Positions 1 to 11,125 of a DNA stretch of 42,423 nt are shown here, piece after piece. The notes under the pieces were generated by a model. The model was not told where the DNA came from. It worked only from the letters and a program-made list of their open reading frames with translations, and searched no databases. Position numbers and translations under genes: made by a program. Numbering within the stretch: position 1 is the first letter of the stretch; each line of letters starts with the position of its first letter. The stretch comes from Pseudomonadota bacterium (GTDB taxonomy: Bacteria; Pseudomonadota; Gammaproteobacteria; Thiotrichales; Thiotrichaceae), in the NCBI GenBank assembly GCA_002747435.1, contig PDPH01000017.1, positions 1-42,423 on the forward strand, given 5' to 3'.

Positions 1-315
<315 letters not shown>

Positions 316-358
316 TTACTTTAATGGTGGGAGGGGGGAGATTTCCGACTATGGACAG

Positions 359-1636
359 TTAAAGCCGTAGGTCAGTCACCTCAGCAGGGAACAGATACTT
401 TAAGTCGTACACAACCTGACTGGCTTTACCCAGTTGACGAATGGCTTTAATCCCCATGTCGCGGAACTCCTGATGGGAAACCGCCAAAATAATCGCATCG
501 TATCTGCCCTGCTCAAGCTGCGTGATCGGCGTCACCTGATACTCATGTTGTGCCTCTTCAACAGAAACCCAAGGATCATAGACATCCGCCACAATATTGT
601 AATCGTACAACTCTTTCAAAATATCCACCACGCGGGTGTTGCGCAAATCAGGGCAGTTCTCCTTAAAGGTCAAGCCCATCACCAGTACGCTCGCACCTTC
701 AACCTGAATACGCTTTTTCAGCATCACCTTAACTAATTGCGATACTACATAGACTCCCATGCCGTCATTAATGCGTCGTCCAGCCAGAATCACTTCCGGG
801 TGATAGCCCAAAGACTGTGCTTTGTGGGTCAGATAATAAGGGTCAACTCCGATACAATGCCCACCGACCAGACCAGGGCGGAAGGGCAGGAAGTTCCATT
901 TGGTTCCAGCAGCCTGTAATACCGCTTCAGTATCAATGCCCATGCGGTTGAAAATGACCGCCAGCTCATTAATCAGGGCAATATTTAAGTCCCGTTGCGT
1001 ATTCTCAATCACCTTGGCAGCTTCCGCCACTTTGATGCTGCTCGCTTTGTGCGTGCCTGCGGTGATAATGCGTTGATACAGTGCATCCACAAAATCAGCC
1101 ACCTCGATGGTAGAACCGGAGGTGACTTTTTTAATAGTTGGCAGGCGGTGCTTCTTGTCACCGGGGTTAATCCGTTCTGGAGAGTAGCCTGCAAAAAAGT
1201 CTTTGTTAAAGGTCAGACCGGAAACCCGCTCAATGATCGGAATACAATCTTCCTCTGTTGCCCCAGGGTAAACGGTAGATTCATAGACCACTACATCGCC
1301 TTGTTTAATAACCTTAGCAATGCTTTCACTAGCTTTTAGTAAAGGCGTTAAATCGGGGCGTTTGTGTTCATCAATCGGCGTTGGCACGGTCACAATAAAA
1401 ACATTGGCATTACGCAAATCATCCAAATGTGCGCTATAACGCAAGCGTTTGGCGGCTTGCAGTTCATCAGGCGTAGTTTCCAGTGTATGATCATTGCCAC
1501 CTTTTAATTCCTCAATACGCGCCTGATTAATATCAAAGCCGATCGTAGGTATAAGCTTGCCAAACTCGACTGCCAGTGGCAGGCCAACATAGCCTAAGCC
1601 AATAATGGCAATAGTGGATTGTTCAATTGTTTTCAT
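359..1636 (-). CDS. tviB: UDP-N-acetyl-D-glucosamine 6-dehydrogenase (TviB/WbpA type)
   Basis: 425 residues, the usual family length. The N-terminal Rossmann motif is [16 protein letters not shown] (residues about 11-26). The catalytic cysteine lies in [12 protein letters not shown], and the C-terminal UDP-binding domain contains [14 protein letters not shown]. The enzyme oxidises UDP-GlcNAc twice with NAD to UDP-GlcNAcA. With the neighbouring C4-epimerase this would give UDP-GalNAcA, a precursor for acidic surface polysaccharide. It is the first gene of an operon that continues off the left edge. The start at 1636 is not preceded by a visible Shine-Dalgarno sequence, but an ops element lies 27 bases upstream, so RfaH-assisted expression is inferred. 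UDP-glucose or UDP-ManNAc as substrate cannot be fully excluded, but the TviB/TviC pairing favours GlcNAc. Confidence 0.92.
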   Translation of the reverse strand: MKTIEQSTIAIIGLGYVGLPLAVEFGKLIPTIGFDINQARIEELKGGNDHTLETTPDELQAAKRLRYSAHLDDLRNANVFIVTVPTPIDEHKRPDLTPLLKASESIAKVIKQGDVVVYESTVYPGATEEDCIPIIERVSGLTFNKDFFAGYSPERINPGDKKHRLPTIKKVTSGSTIEVADFVDALYQRIITAGTHKASSIKVAEAAKVIENTQRDLNIALINELAVIFNRMGIDTEAVLQAAGTKWNFLPFRPGLVGGHCIGVDPYYLTHKAQSLGYHPEVILAGRRINDGMGVYVVSQLVKVMLKKRIQVEGASVLVMGLTFKENCPDLRNTRVVDILKELYDYNIVADVYDPWVSVEEAQHEYQVTPITQLEQGRYDAIILAVSHQEFRDMGIKAIRQLGKASQVVYDLKYLFPAEVTDLRL

Positions 1637-1663
1637 GTAAGAAATTGATTTATAATAAGGTTT

Positions 1664-1677
1664 AGCACGCTACCGCC
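1664..1677 (-). promoter_or_regulatory. ops element (RfaH recruitment site) upstream of the polysaccharide operon
   Basis: The minus strand reads GGCGGTAGCGTGCT, a perfect match to the ops core GGCGGTAGCGT(G) known from enterobacterial LPS, capsule and conjugation operons. It lies in the leader of the tviB-tviC operon, ending 27 bases before the tviB ATG, in the correct orientation. RfaH is recruited to paused RNA polymerase at ops, suppresses Rho termination and couples a ribosome in operons that lack a good Shine-Dalgarno sequence. The tviB start indeed lacks one. The function is inferred from sequence identity; rfaH itself is not in this window. Confidence 0.82.
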
Positions 1678-1954
1678 CTGCCCATGTCAACCATAGCAAC
1701 TTAACAAGTTTCTACATTGGATTTTTATTTATTGGTGTGTTCAACAGCGCTTAAGGTTCAAGCAAGCTAATAAAAGCTGAAAAATATATGAACTTGAAGT
1801 TTGGAGCTTTATCCTAGCGCATGGGTAGGAAATCGTAAATAAGCAAACAGGTATTTTTATTGGCAATGCAACCAAATTATCTAAACAAACTTAGGGATGG
1901 GTATCTGTTGTTAGAAGATGTACCTTAGTATGGGGAGGACTACTGTGGCGCTTA
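1678..1954. other. Intergenic region between ligA and the polysaccharide operon
   Basis: About 280 AT-rich bases hold no convincing gene. On the minus strand, just upstream of ops, the sequence is rich in GGTTGACATGGGCAGGG-like words. These may be a degenerate JUMPstart and the upstream transcript leader. The promoter of the polysaccharide operon should lie here but cannot be placed with confidence. No clear intrinsic terminator for ligA was seen. Confidence 0.4.
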
Positions 1955-4000
<2,046 letters not shown>

Positions 4001-4167
4001 TCATTGATTTGCTTGTAAACCTATCAAGTCACCACATAAATAATAGAATTCGGGAGGTAAAAATAAGCTTAGGTCTTGGCAAAGTTTGTCATGCAGTCAG
4101 TCAGTCGCTTACTGATTAAAAGCGTCTATTCTAAACTTTACCAGACCCGAAGCAAGTCTCTCAGCGA

Positions 4168-5145
4168 CTAGCGTAAACGCAATCGTTGGCCTGTCTGAAG
4201 ATGATAAGGGGCTTTTAAGCCATTGAGACGGATAATCTTATTAACAGGTACGCCTGTTTGCCGCATAACCTCATACACAGTATGACCTGCCCGCACTCTG
4301 AAATAAGCGCCTTGCCGTCTGTTGGAGTGTGCAGAACGTGTAGCTCTAGGTGCTGCTGCTTGGCGAACCGGACGACTACGATGAGTACGCGCCTTGTCAC
4401 GCCAGGGCAGGGCACGGGTTTTAGTTTGGCGGCGGTGAACGACAGCTCGTCTAGCCTTAGTTTTATGACTACGAGCAGAGCGGTTTTGAGTAGATTTCGA
4501 TCTTCTAGAGACAGCTCGCCGCGTGCTTCTAGCTGATCTTGCTCTAGCAGATTTTTTACGCGCTTTACTGCGTCGTTTAGAAGCTTTTCTAGCAGCGGAA
4601 CTTGATCTGGATTTTCTTAAAGCACGCCTAGGTTTACCAGAAAACTTTCCATACGCCGTCATTACTTTGCGGACATAGTCACGATTAAAGATACGTCCAT
4701 GCCGCTTTATGCGACCCTCACCTGCATTATAAGCCGCAATCGCTCGTTCAGTATCACCTCCATAACGATTTATTAGATAACTCAGGTATTTAGCACCAGC
4801 ATGTACATTTTCCCAGGAATTATAGCCGCGCTTGACATTAAAACGGCGAGCAGTGCCAGGCATTAATTGCATTAAACCCTTTTCACCATCTAAACCACGT
4901 GCTTTGCGTTGAAAACAACTCTCCACCGTAATAACCGCTTTGATTAAATCCTCATGTACGCCATAGCGATGAGATGCACTACGAATAGTCTTGCTGTAAT
5001 TATTGGCTTTGCGTTCTAATGTTGAGCTACTTAAGTTGTGACACCCAGCCGCAGTGGCAGGTGTTGTTAACAGGAAAAACATTGTCAATAGCATGACAAG
5101 GCCTATCAGCTTCCTGCTGATTTCGGGAAGGGTTAATTTTTCCAT
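4168..5145 (-). CDS. Lytic transglycosylase (SLT domain) with basic linker and C-terminal LysM
   Basis: 325 residues. A signal peptide/TM (LIGLVMLLTMFFLLTTPATAA) occupies residues 13-33. An SLT domain at about 52-165 contains catalytic Glu75 in TVESCF, then GLMQLMPGTA and AIAAYNAGEG. A LysM-like domain at 281-325 (FRVRAGHTVYEVM...) would bind peptidoglycan. The segment at 168-278 is an extreme Arg/Lys/Ser/Ala stretch resembling histone H1 tails, with almost no acidic residues. The protein would cleave glycan strands in the periplasm to 1,6-anhydro products. The linker may attach it to anionic polymers or nucleic acid, but that is unsupported. It sits between ligA and rapZ, where many gammaproteobacteria carry npr instead. 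Confidence 0.88.
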   Translation of the reverse strand: MEKLTLPEISRKLIGLVMLLTMFFLLTTPATAAGCHNLSSSTLERKANNYSKTIRSASHRYGVHEDLIKAVITVESCFQRKARGLDGEKGLMQLMPGTARRFNVKRGYNSWENVHAGAKYLSYLINRYGGDTERAIAAYNAGEGRIKRHGRIFNRDYVRKVMTAYGKFSGKPRRALRKSRSSSAARKASKRRSKARKKSARARSARSTRRAVSRRSKSTQNRSARSHKTKARRAVVHRRQTKTRALPWRDKARTHRSRPVRQAAAPRATRSAHSNRRQGAYFRVRAGHTVYEVMRQTGVPVNKIIRLNGLKAPYHLQTGQRLRLR

Positions 5146-5296
5146 AAATTCTCTCTGTTCATAAACAAAGCATTGCCTTCGCTTTTTTCAAACAAAGTGC
5201 ATGCTGTATGGGTATTTAGGCCGCAATAGACTTTATTACCAATAAATAATTAGAATTTGAGAATAAGTATTTATAATGATTATGATGAATTTGGCT

Positions 5297-6145
5297 TCAT
5301 AGCTCACGATGGCGCAGCAAAACAGAGTCACCTAGATGTTTTTTAAAATATCGATACAGGCGTTCAGTTATGTAGACAGAACGATGTCGACCGCCTGTGC
5401 AACCAATGGAAACGGTCACGTAAGCACGTTGGCAGTTTTCCAAATCTTGCATCCAAAATGAAAGGAAATCACGGACAGCTAGATACATCTGATTCACTCG
5501 TTCGTGCTGTTCTAGCCAAGTAACGATGGCTTGATCTTGCCCCGTTAAAGAACGTAATTCAGGAACCCAGTAAGGATTAGGCAGACAACGCATGTCAAAT
5601 ACAAAGTCAGAATCACTAGGTACTTCATGCTTGAAGCCAAATGACTGAAAGAGCAATGAGGGGTTTAAGGTAGCCTGCGGTGAGAGTCGCTGTCGCAATA
5701 AACAAGCTAGTTCATAAATACTGCTGCTTGAGGTATCAAGCCGCCAGTCCGCTTGTTCCGCCAGTGTCGACAGTAATTGTGTTTCAAGCTGAATAGCACG
5801 CGCGAGTTCTTTTTCCTCTTTAGCGAGGGGATGAGTACGGCGAGTTTCATTATAGCGTTTTAATAATATTTCCGGCTTGGCGTATAAGTATATGAGTTGT
5901 GTGTGAGGGTGCTGTTGCCGAATACATGCCAATGTATTGGGAATTGCTTGTAGACTTTGTTTACCACCGCGTATGTCAATACCGATTGCTAATCGTTCTA
6001 AACCAGCAATTTGTGGTGTTTTTAACAAAGCTTCAATCAATTGGGAAGGAAGGTTGTCTATGCAGTAAAAGCCGACACCCTCTAAAATCTGGAGCGCGTA
6101 ACTTTTTCCGGCTCCAGACATGCCACTGATAATAAAGATTTGCAT
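5297..6145 (-). CDS. rapZ: RNase adapter protein RapZ (P-loop, GlcN6P/sRNA regulator family)
   Basis: 282 residues, standard length. Walker A is GMSGAGKS at residues 8-15. The C-terminal domain has the family signature SIGCTGGRHRSVYI. In enterobacteria RapZ senses glucosamine-6-phosphate and presents the sRNA GlmZ to RNase E, and GlmY sequesters it. Whether the same RNAs exist here is unknown. It follows ptsN with a 17-base gap, the conserved rpoN-hpf-ptsN-rapZ order. The canonical last gene, npr, is absent directly downstream. Confidence 0.96.
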   Translation of the reverse strand: MQIFIISGMSGAGKSYALQILEGVGFYCIDNLPSQLIEALLKTPQIAGLERLAIGIDIRGGKQSLQAIPNTLACIRQQHPHTQLIYLYAKPEILLKRYNETRRTHPLAKEEKELARAIQLETQLLSTLAEQADWRLDTSSSSIYELACLLRQRLSPQATLNPSLLFQSFGFKHEVPSDSDFVFDMRCLPNPYWVPELRSLTGQDQAIVTWLEQHERVNQMYLAVRDFLSFWMQDLENCQRAYVTVSIGCTGGRHRSVYITERLYRYFKKHLGDSVLLRHREL

Positions 6146-6162
6146 GGCAGATAAGGCTTACC

Positions 6163-6633
6163 CTAAGCAGCCATGCCTTGATTAAACAAATGGTGTAGAT
6201 AGTCCTGTATGAGCTGTGGGTCACGTAACTCCAGCAATTTTCCATAAGTACTTTTATGATTTAGCAGAGCCGCGAACTCACTTAACAGCGAATGAGACTC
6301 TCCCGATCCTTTGGGAACAATCAAGGCCAAAATAACACCGACTGGTTTTTTATCGGGTGCGTCCATTTTTAGACCTTCTTCCAACAGTAGCAACGCAGCC
6401 TTGGGGTAAGCGACCTCAAGACAGGCGTGAGGAATGGCTATGCCATTCCCCAACACAGTGCTACCCAGTTTTTCACGTGCAATCAAAGCATCAAAAATGG
6501 CCTCATAGGTATAAGCACTATTACTGCCATTTTCTGCCAACATCGCAGCAAGATGTTCCAGTGCACACTTCTTGCTGGAGCTTTCAGTTTCACACGCAAT
6601 GTTATCCGTGGACAAAAGGGTAACAATATCCAT
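6163..6633 (-). CDS. ptsN: Nitrogen PTS enzyme IIA (EIIA-Ntr)
   Basis: 156 residues. The phosphorylatable histidine is His69 in GNGIAIPHACLE, the PTS EIIA type-2 signature. EIIA-Ntr receives phosphate from NPr and regulates potassium transport, metabolism and stress responses by protein contacts rather than by sugar transport. It lies in the conserved rpoN cluster, between hpf and rapZ. No membrane segments are present. The NPr gene usually found nearby is not in this window. Confidence 0.95.
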   Translation of the reverse strand: MDIVTLLSTDNIACETESSSKKCALEHLAAMLAENGSNSAYTYEAIFDALIAREKLGSTVLGNGIAIPHACLEVAYPKAALLLLEEGLKMDAPDKKPVGVILALIVPKGSGESHSLLSEFAALLNHKSTYGKLLELRDPQLIQDYLHHLFNQGMAA

Positions 6634-6661
6634 TCAATCACTCGCTTGCTTGCTTTATCAA

Positions 6662-7009
6662 TCACTCTGCCCCGGCAGCCATCTGTAACTGAATATCACG
6701 ATGGGCATGGGGTTCTTTATGATGATCTTTTAGCTTGGCTTTATGCTTCAAGACCTGACGATCCAGTTTATCCAGCAAACTATCTATTGCAGCATACATA
6801 TTTCCCTCTTTTGCATTGGCGAAAAACTGGTTGCCACTGACATTAATAGAAGCTTCTGCCGAGTGCTGCATCTTGTTTTCCACTTCCAAAATAACATGGA
6901 TATTCAGCACCTGATCAAAATGGCGCTCGATACGTTGCAGCTTGTCTTGAATGTAATTTTTCAGTGCAGGAGTTACCTCGATGTGATGACCGGTAATCTC
7001 TAGTTGCAT
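6662..7009 (-). CDS. hpf: Ribosome hibernation promoting factor, short form
   Basis: 115 residues when started at the ATG at 7009 (MQLEITGHHIEVTPALKNYI), which matches the family start and has GGAG seven bases upstream. An in-frame TTG two codons earlier was passed over. The S30AE/HPF fold is indicated by the N-terminal motif, VILEVENKMQHSAEA and AAIDSLLDKLDRQ. Short HPF binds the 30S decoding site and promotes 100S dimers in stationary phase. The position just after rpoN is conserved, and the gene is probably cotranscribed with rpoN. Confidence 0.95.
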   Translation of the reverse strand: MQLEITGHHIEVTPALKNYIQDKLQRIERHFDQVLNIHVILEVENKMQHSAEASINVSGNQFFANAKEGNMYAAIDSLLDKLDRQVLKHKAKLKDHHKEPHAHRDIQLQMAAGAE

Positions 7010-7085
7010 AAACAAACTCCTTCTTCAGGTCATTAATAACATCTGCCTTTCCCCAACGGAATGTTGAGCCTGCGTGCAGATTAGA

Positions 7086-8591
7086 TTAACTCGTTACCAA
7101 GCTTCTCCGCTCATGGGAAGAGGGAATAAGCATGGCCTCACGATACTTGGCGACGGTGCGACGGGCAACATTAATACCCTGTTCTTTCAATAATTGGCTA
7201 AGGGTGCTGTCGCTGAGTGGATTTTTGCTATTCTCCTTGTCAATTAATTGTTTGATTATGGCGCGGATGGCCGTCGAAGAGCAGCTAGAACCAGTGTCTG
7301 TATCTAACTGACTGGAAAAAAAGTATTTGAATTCAAAGATACCGCGCGGCGTGTGCATATATTTATTGCTTGTCACACGTGAGACCGTTGATTCGTGCAT
7401 TTCCAACTCCTCGGCAATATCCTTGAGTATGAGCGGCTTCATGGCCTGTTCACCATATTGCATGAAAGCATTCTGACGTTCAACTATTGCTTTAGCGACG
7501 TTCAATATAGTGACATTACGATTTTCTACACTACGGATCAACCAGCGCGCTTGTTGCAAATTATTTTTTAGATAGCTGGCATCTTGGCTGTTTTTTACTT
7601 GGCCAATCATACCAGCATAGGTTTGATTAATTTGCAGATCAGGCATCACTTGATTGTTTAACGAAACAATCCACTGATCGCGCACTTTATGCACAAAAAC
7701 ATCAGGAGTAATATAATCCGTTGCTTTACCTGCAAAAGCATTCCCTGGTCTGGGTTGTAGCGTTCGCAATAAAATAATGATGTCCTCCAGTACGGATTGA
7801 TCTATTTTTAAACGCTTCTTTAATTCTTTATAATCCCGCTTTTCCATTAAGTCTAGATGCTTTTGTAACAAACGTCTGGCCAGAAGATGCAAATCTGTTT
7901 GCGGTTGCTGTTCTAACTGTAGCAACAGGCATTCGCCTAAATGACGCGCGGCAACGCCTGGAGGATCTAGGTGCTGAACATATTTTAACACCATTTCAAT
8001 ATCTTCTAGCTCGACCAGCAATTCATCCTGCAAGCTTTGGAGAATATCCTCCAGACTCTCACACAGATAACCCGCATCATCCAGTGATTGTACAATAAGC
8101 TCTGCAATGCGCTTATCAGTGGCAGAAAGACTACTCATGCGTATCTGCCAGAGTAGATGCTCTTCAAGCGCTTCACCTAGCTTGCCCTGATTTTCCAGAA
8201 AAGCTTGGTGATCTAAATCACTATCGCTAGCAGAAGTAGAAGCAGCAGCAGAGGGTGAATGACTGTCATAAACATCATCCCACGTAGAATCTATACCCAT
8301 ATCAGCCGGTATATCATCCATGATCTCGCCGCTGACATCATTATCACCAAAATCAGGCTCAGTATTATCAATATTAGCTTGCGTATCTGTTTCTTCTGCT
8401 TGTTTGGCTGTCTCGGCAGTGTTTAAGGTTTCTTCATTGCCTAATTGCAGCAGAGGGTTTTCCTCCAAAGCTTGTTGGATTTCCTCCTGTAATTCAATAG
8501 ACGATAATTGCAGCAGACGAATAGCCTGCTGAAGCTGCGGGGTCATGGACAGGGTTTGTCCTATCCGTATCTCCAATCCTTGTCTGAGCAT
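7086..8591 (-). CDS. rpoN: RNA polymerase sigma-54 factor
   Basis: 501 residues from the ATG at 8591 (MLRQGLEIRIGQTLSMTPQLQ), the standard family start. A GGAAAA stretch lies upstream, and the 26 longer N-terminal residues that are open in frame do not resemble RpoN. Region I is Gln/Leu-rich (QQAIRLLQLSSIELQEEI), region II is acidic (residues about 50-115), the core-binding domain follows, and the HTH is at HESTVSRVTSNKY. The RpoN box ARRTVAKYREAM near the C terminus contacts the -24 element. It drives sigma-54 promoters that need enhancer-binding ATPases. A good candidate promoter for it lies in this window at 14509. Confidence 0.97.
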   Translation of the reverse strand: MLRQGLEIRIGQTLSMTPQLQQAIRLLQLSSIELQEEIQQALEENPLLQLGNEETLNTAETAKQAEETDTQANIDNTEPDFGDNDVSGEIMDDIPADMGIDSTWDDVYDSHSPSAAASTSASDSDLDHQAFLENQGKLGEALEEHLLWQIRMSSLSATDKRIAELIVQSLDDAGYLCESLEDILQSLQDELLVELEDIEMVLKYVQHLDPPGVAARHLGECLLLQLEQQPQTDLHLLARRLLQKHLDLMEKRDYKELKKRLKIDQSVLEDIIILLRTLQPRPGNAFAGKATDYITPDVFVHKVRDQWIVSLNNQVMPDLQINQTYAGMIGQVKNSQDASYLKNNLQQARWLIRSVENRNVTILNVAKAIVERQNAFMQYGEQAMKPLILKDIAEELEMHESTVSRVTSNKYMHTPRGIFEFKYFFSSQLDTDTGSSCSSTAIRAIIKQLIDKENSKNPLSDSTLSQLLKEQGINVARRTVAKYREAMLIPSSHERRSLVTS

Positions 8592-8735
8592 TGTTATTCT
8601 TTTTTCCAGATTCGAACAAAAACAAACTTCATCATATCCACATACTATCCTAAAACTTTGCCTAGACAAAGCTCGCAGGAAAAAGTGGCAAGTACCGTTA
8701 TAACAATAGCTCGCAATCCATTGTTACAACTGATG

Positions 8736-9461
8736 TTATAACTGAAAATTCTCACCCAAGTAAACTTGGCGTGCTTGTTCGTTCGCCAAAATCGCTTCTG
8801 GCGAACCTTCTGCTAGGATACGCCCTTCACTCAAAATATAAGCTCGGTGACAAATACCCAAAGTTTCACGCACATTGTGATCGGTAATTAAAACACCAAT
8901 ATTCCGCTTCACCAACTGACAAATGATTTTCTGTATTTCTAGTACAGAAATGGGGTCAACGCCAGCAAAAGGTTCATCCAACAAAATAAATTGTGGGTTA
9001 CTGGCTAGTGCACGTGCTATTTCTACTCGGCGACGCTCCCCTCCAGATAAACTAATGCCTAAGGAGTATCGCAAATGTCCTACCTGAAATTCCTCCAGCA
9101 GTTGCTCCAGTATCTGACGACGTTGCCCACGATTCAAGTGTTTGCGTAATTCCAGTACGGCTAAAATATTATTTTCCACCGTCATTTTGCGAAACACACT
9201 CGCTTCTTGAGCTAAGTAACCCAAACCTGCCTTTGCTCGCACGTGCATGGGAGCATGCGTAATATCTTGATGATCCAGCAGAATTTTTCCGCCATCCGCA
9301 CCCACCAGACCCACAATCATATAAAAGCAAGTCGTTTTACCCGCACCATTAGGCCCTAGTAAACCGACCACTTCAGCTTGCTTAACATACAGATTAACAT
9401 CTTTAAGAATCTGGCGTTTTTTATAGCTTTTTTGTAAATGTTCGGCGCTCAGTACACTCAT
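8736..9461 (-). CDS. lptB: LPS export ABC transporter ATP-binding protein LptB
   Basis: 241 residues. Walker A is GPNGAGKTT (36-44), the ABC signature [15 protein letters not shown], Walker [14 protein letters not shown], and the switch His lies in ITDHNVRET. LptB energises the LptB2FG complex that extracts lipopolysaccharide from the inner membrane onto the LptC-LptA bridge. Its ATG overlaps the lptA stop by one base, so the two are translationally coupled. lptF and lptG are not in the window. Confidence 0.97.
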   Translation of the reverse strand: MSVLSAEHLQKSYKKRQILKDVNLYVKQAEVVGLLGPNGAGKTTCFYMIVGLVGADGGKILLDHQDITHAPMHVRAKAGLGYLAQEASVFRKMTVENNILAVLELRKHLNRGQRRQILEQLLEEFQVGHLRYSLGISLSGGERRRVEIARALASNPQFILLDEPFAGVDPISVLEIQKIICQLVKRNIGVLITDHNVRETLGICHRAYILSEGRILAEGSPEAILANEQARQVYLGENFQL

Positions 9462-10018
9462 TAACGTGCTTTATTGCTGGGATAGAAAATGGCTTTGACA
9501 CGACCCGCAGGCTGCTGTGGCTGTCCTTTATTTTTATTGGCAATATTGCCTGCCTTTAATTCACCTGTTGCAATGGAATACTCAATACGGTTACTGGTAA
9601 AGGTATCACGATCTTGGATTAAACGTGCTTCACCGGCTAGTACCAAGCGTTTTTGCAAGACAAAATATTGCAATAAACGTGCATTACCTACGGCTTGGCG
9701 ACCATTGTCCATTGTTTGTTGAAACTTGACGGGAACACCGGTGGCACGAATGGTTTGCATTTCATTATTAGGTGCAACAATTTCAATACGGCTAGCGGTA
9801 ATTTTCAAAGTGCCTTGGGCAATCTCAACATTGCCCGCATAGGTAGCGCTACCCGTTTGTTTATTAAATACAACAGAATCTGACTCAATCGTAACGGGCT
9901 TTTCCACATCGTTACTTAATGCCCAAACAGGCGCAGAACCTAATAGCATCAATAAACCCAATAGCCAGTTTCTTTTAAGGTTTATCAATGGCTTGAGTTT
10001 GATAAATTGATTTAACAT
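9461..10018 (-). CDS. lptA: LPS transport periplasmic protein LptA
   Basis: 185 residues with an N-terminal signal peptide ([19 protein letters not shown]). The OstA/LptA beta-jellyroll domain is visible in [29 protein letters not shown] and the later TFTSNRIEY. It polymerises as the periplasmic bridge carrying LPS from LptC to LptD. The assigned start overlaps the lptC end by 44 bases, longer than usual. A shorter start inside the signal peptide is possible, but the Shine-Dalgarno sequences are weak for either choice. Confidence 0.93.
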   Translation of the reverse strand: MLNQFIKLKPLINLKRNWLLGLLMLLGSAPVWALSNDVEKPVTIESDSVVFNKQTGSATYAGNVEIAQGTLKITASRIEIVAPNNEMQTIRATGVPVKFQQTMDNGRQAVGNARLLQYFVLQKRLVLAGEARLIQDRDTFTSNRIEYSIATGELKAGNIANKNKGQPQQPAGRVKAIFYPSNKAR

Positions 10019-10583
10019 GGGAATTTAATCTCAAATAAGCCTCATCCAGTTTACTATTGAGTCCTTTGCCCTGTAAAACAAGACCTGGCGCGGTGATATG
10101 AACAGTTTCTTCACTACTTAACTGTTGCTCAGACAATTGATAAAGCAGGCTATCGGTCGTCATTTCAAAGTCAGCCTGATGCGTATCACTATTAGCTGCA
10201 ATGCGTACTTGTCCAGTCAACTCAACTTGCTCCGCTGCATGATCCAACAAGGCTTCATTCGCTTGCAAAATAGCTGCATCACTTAGCTGATTTCCTAGCT
10301 GAGTTTCTGATGCCTTAACACTAACGCGCTTACTAACAATACGTGGCTCAATAATGTAACTGGACTGTTTTTCTTGCCAGTGTCCTAGGTAACGACCCTT
10401 AATTTCATGGCTGACCATACCCTCAGGATTGATGGCTTGTAAGCTAAAATCCGTTAAATAGTAATCGATAGACTCATAATCCTGACTAAAGGTTTCAGAT
10501 GAGGATGTTTTCCAATAATCTTGCAAGTGATGCAAGACTAAAATCGCCAATAATCCAACTAAAATGGCCAAGAATCCTCTCAT
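9975..10583 (-). CDS. lptC: LPS export protein LptC
   Basis: 202 residues with a single N-terminal membrane anchor (GFLAILVGLLAILVL, residues 3-17) and a periplasmic LptC domain (YYLTDFSLQAINPEGMVSHEIKGRYLGHW...). It anchors the Lpt bridge to LptB2FG in the inner membrane. The ATG overlaps the kdsC stop by four bases (ATGA type), and the gene is followed by lptA and lptB. Sequence conservation in this family is low, so context carries much of the identification. Confidence 0.92.
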   Translation of the reverse strand: MRGFLAILVGLLAILVLHHLQDYWKTSSSETFSQDYESIDYYLTDFSLQAINPEGMVSHEIKGRYLGHWQEKQSSYIIEPRIVSKRVSVKASETQLGNQLSDAAILQANEALLDHAAEQVELTGQVRIAANSDTHQADFEMTTDSLLYQLSEQQLSSEETVHITAPGLVLQGKGLNSKLDEAYLRLNSHVKSIYQTQAIDKP

Positions 10584-11125
10584 TGCAAATAACTATTTAA
10601 TACGTCTTGCAAACAAGCTTTAGCGGCCAGTAATTGTTCACAGACTTCTCTAACTGCACCACGCCCCCCGGGTGCATCGGTGATCCACGCTGCATGCTGC
10701 AACACAAAAGGATGAGCGTCTGCCACAGCAATAGGCAAACCTACTTGCATCATAACAGGCAAATCTATTACATCATCACCCACATAGGCACATTGTTGAG
10801 CATTCAGTCCAGTTTTTTCCAGAATCGCTTGAAAAGCAGGGCGCTTGTCACGATAAGCTTGAAAAACTAATTCTTCTGCAATGCCTAAATTAGCCGCACG
10901 GTGTGACACTAAAGCTGATTGCCGACCCGTTAATAAAGCAACTTGTATACCTTGATCTTGCAACATGCGCAAACCATGTCCATCGCGCGAGTTGAATGCT
11001 TTGTATTCACTGCCATTATTATCATAAAACAAGCTACCATCTGTCAGTACACCATCGACATCCAGAATAAGTAATTCAATCTGTTCAGCGTGTTGGTTTT
11101 GCTGTAGATTCGTTGTTTTTTTCAT
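10580..11125 (-). CDS. kdsC: 3-deoxy-D-manno-octulosonate 8-phosphate phosphatase
   Basis: 181 residues, a C0-type HAD phosphatase without a cap. Motif I is DVDGVLTDG (nucleophile Asp22, Asp24), motif II contains LTGRQS, and motif IV is YVGDDVIDLPVM. It removes phosphate from Kdo-8-phosphate to give Kdo for the LPS inner core. Start and stop overlap its neighbours kdsD (one base) and lptC (four bases), so this is one tight operon. Confidence 0.96.
   Translation of the reverse strand: MKKTTNLQQNQHAEQIELLILDVDGVLTDGSLFYDNNGSEYKAFNSRDGHGLRMLQDQGIQVALLTGRQSALVSHRAANLGIAEELVFQAYRDKRPAFQAILEKTGLNAQQCAYVGDDVIDLPVMMQVGLPIAVADAHPFVLQHAAWITDAPGGRGAVREVCEQLLAAKACLQDVLNSYLQ

Noticed and set aside
1678..1760. 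Full JUMPstart element and a TTGACA promoter upstream of ops
   Set aside because: Only the ops core is convincing. The rest is too degenerate, and no good -10 is found at the proper spacing.
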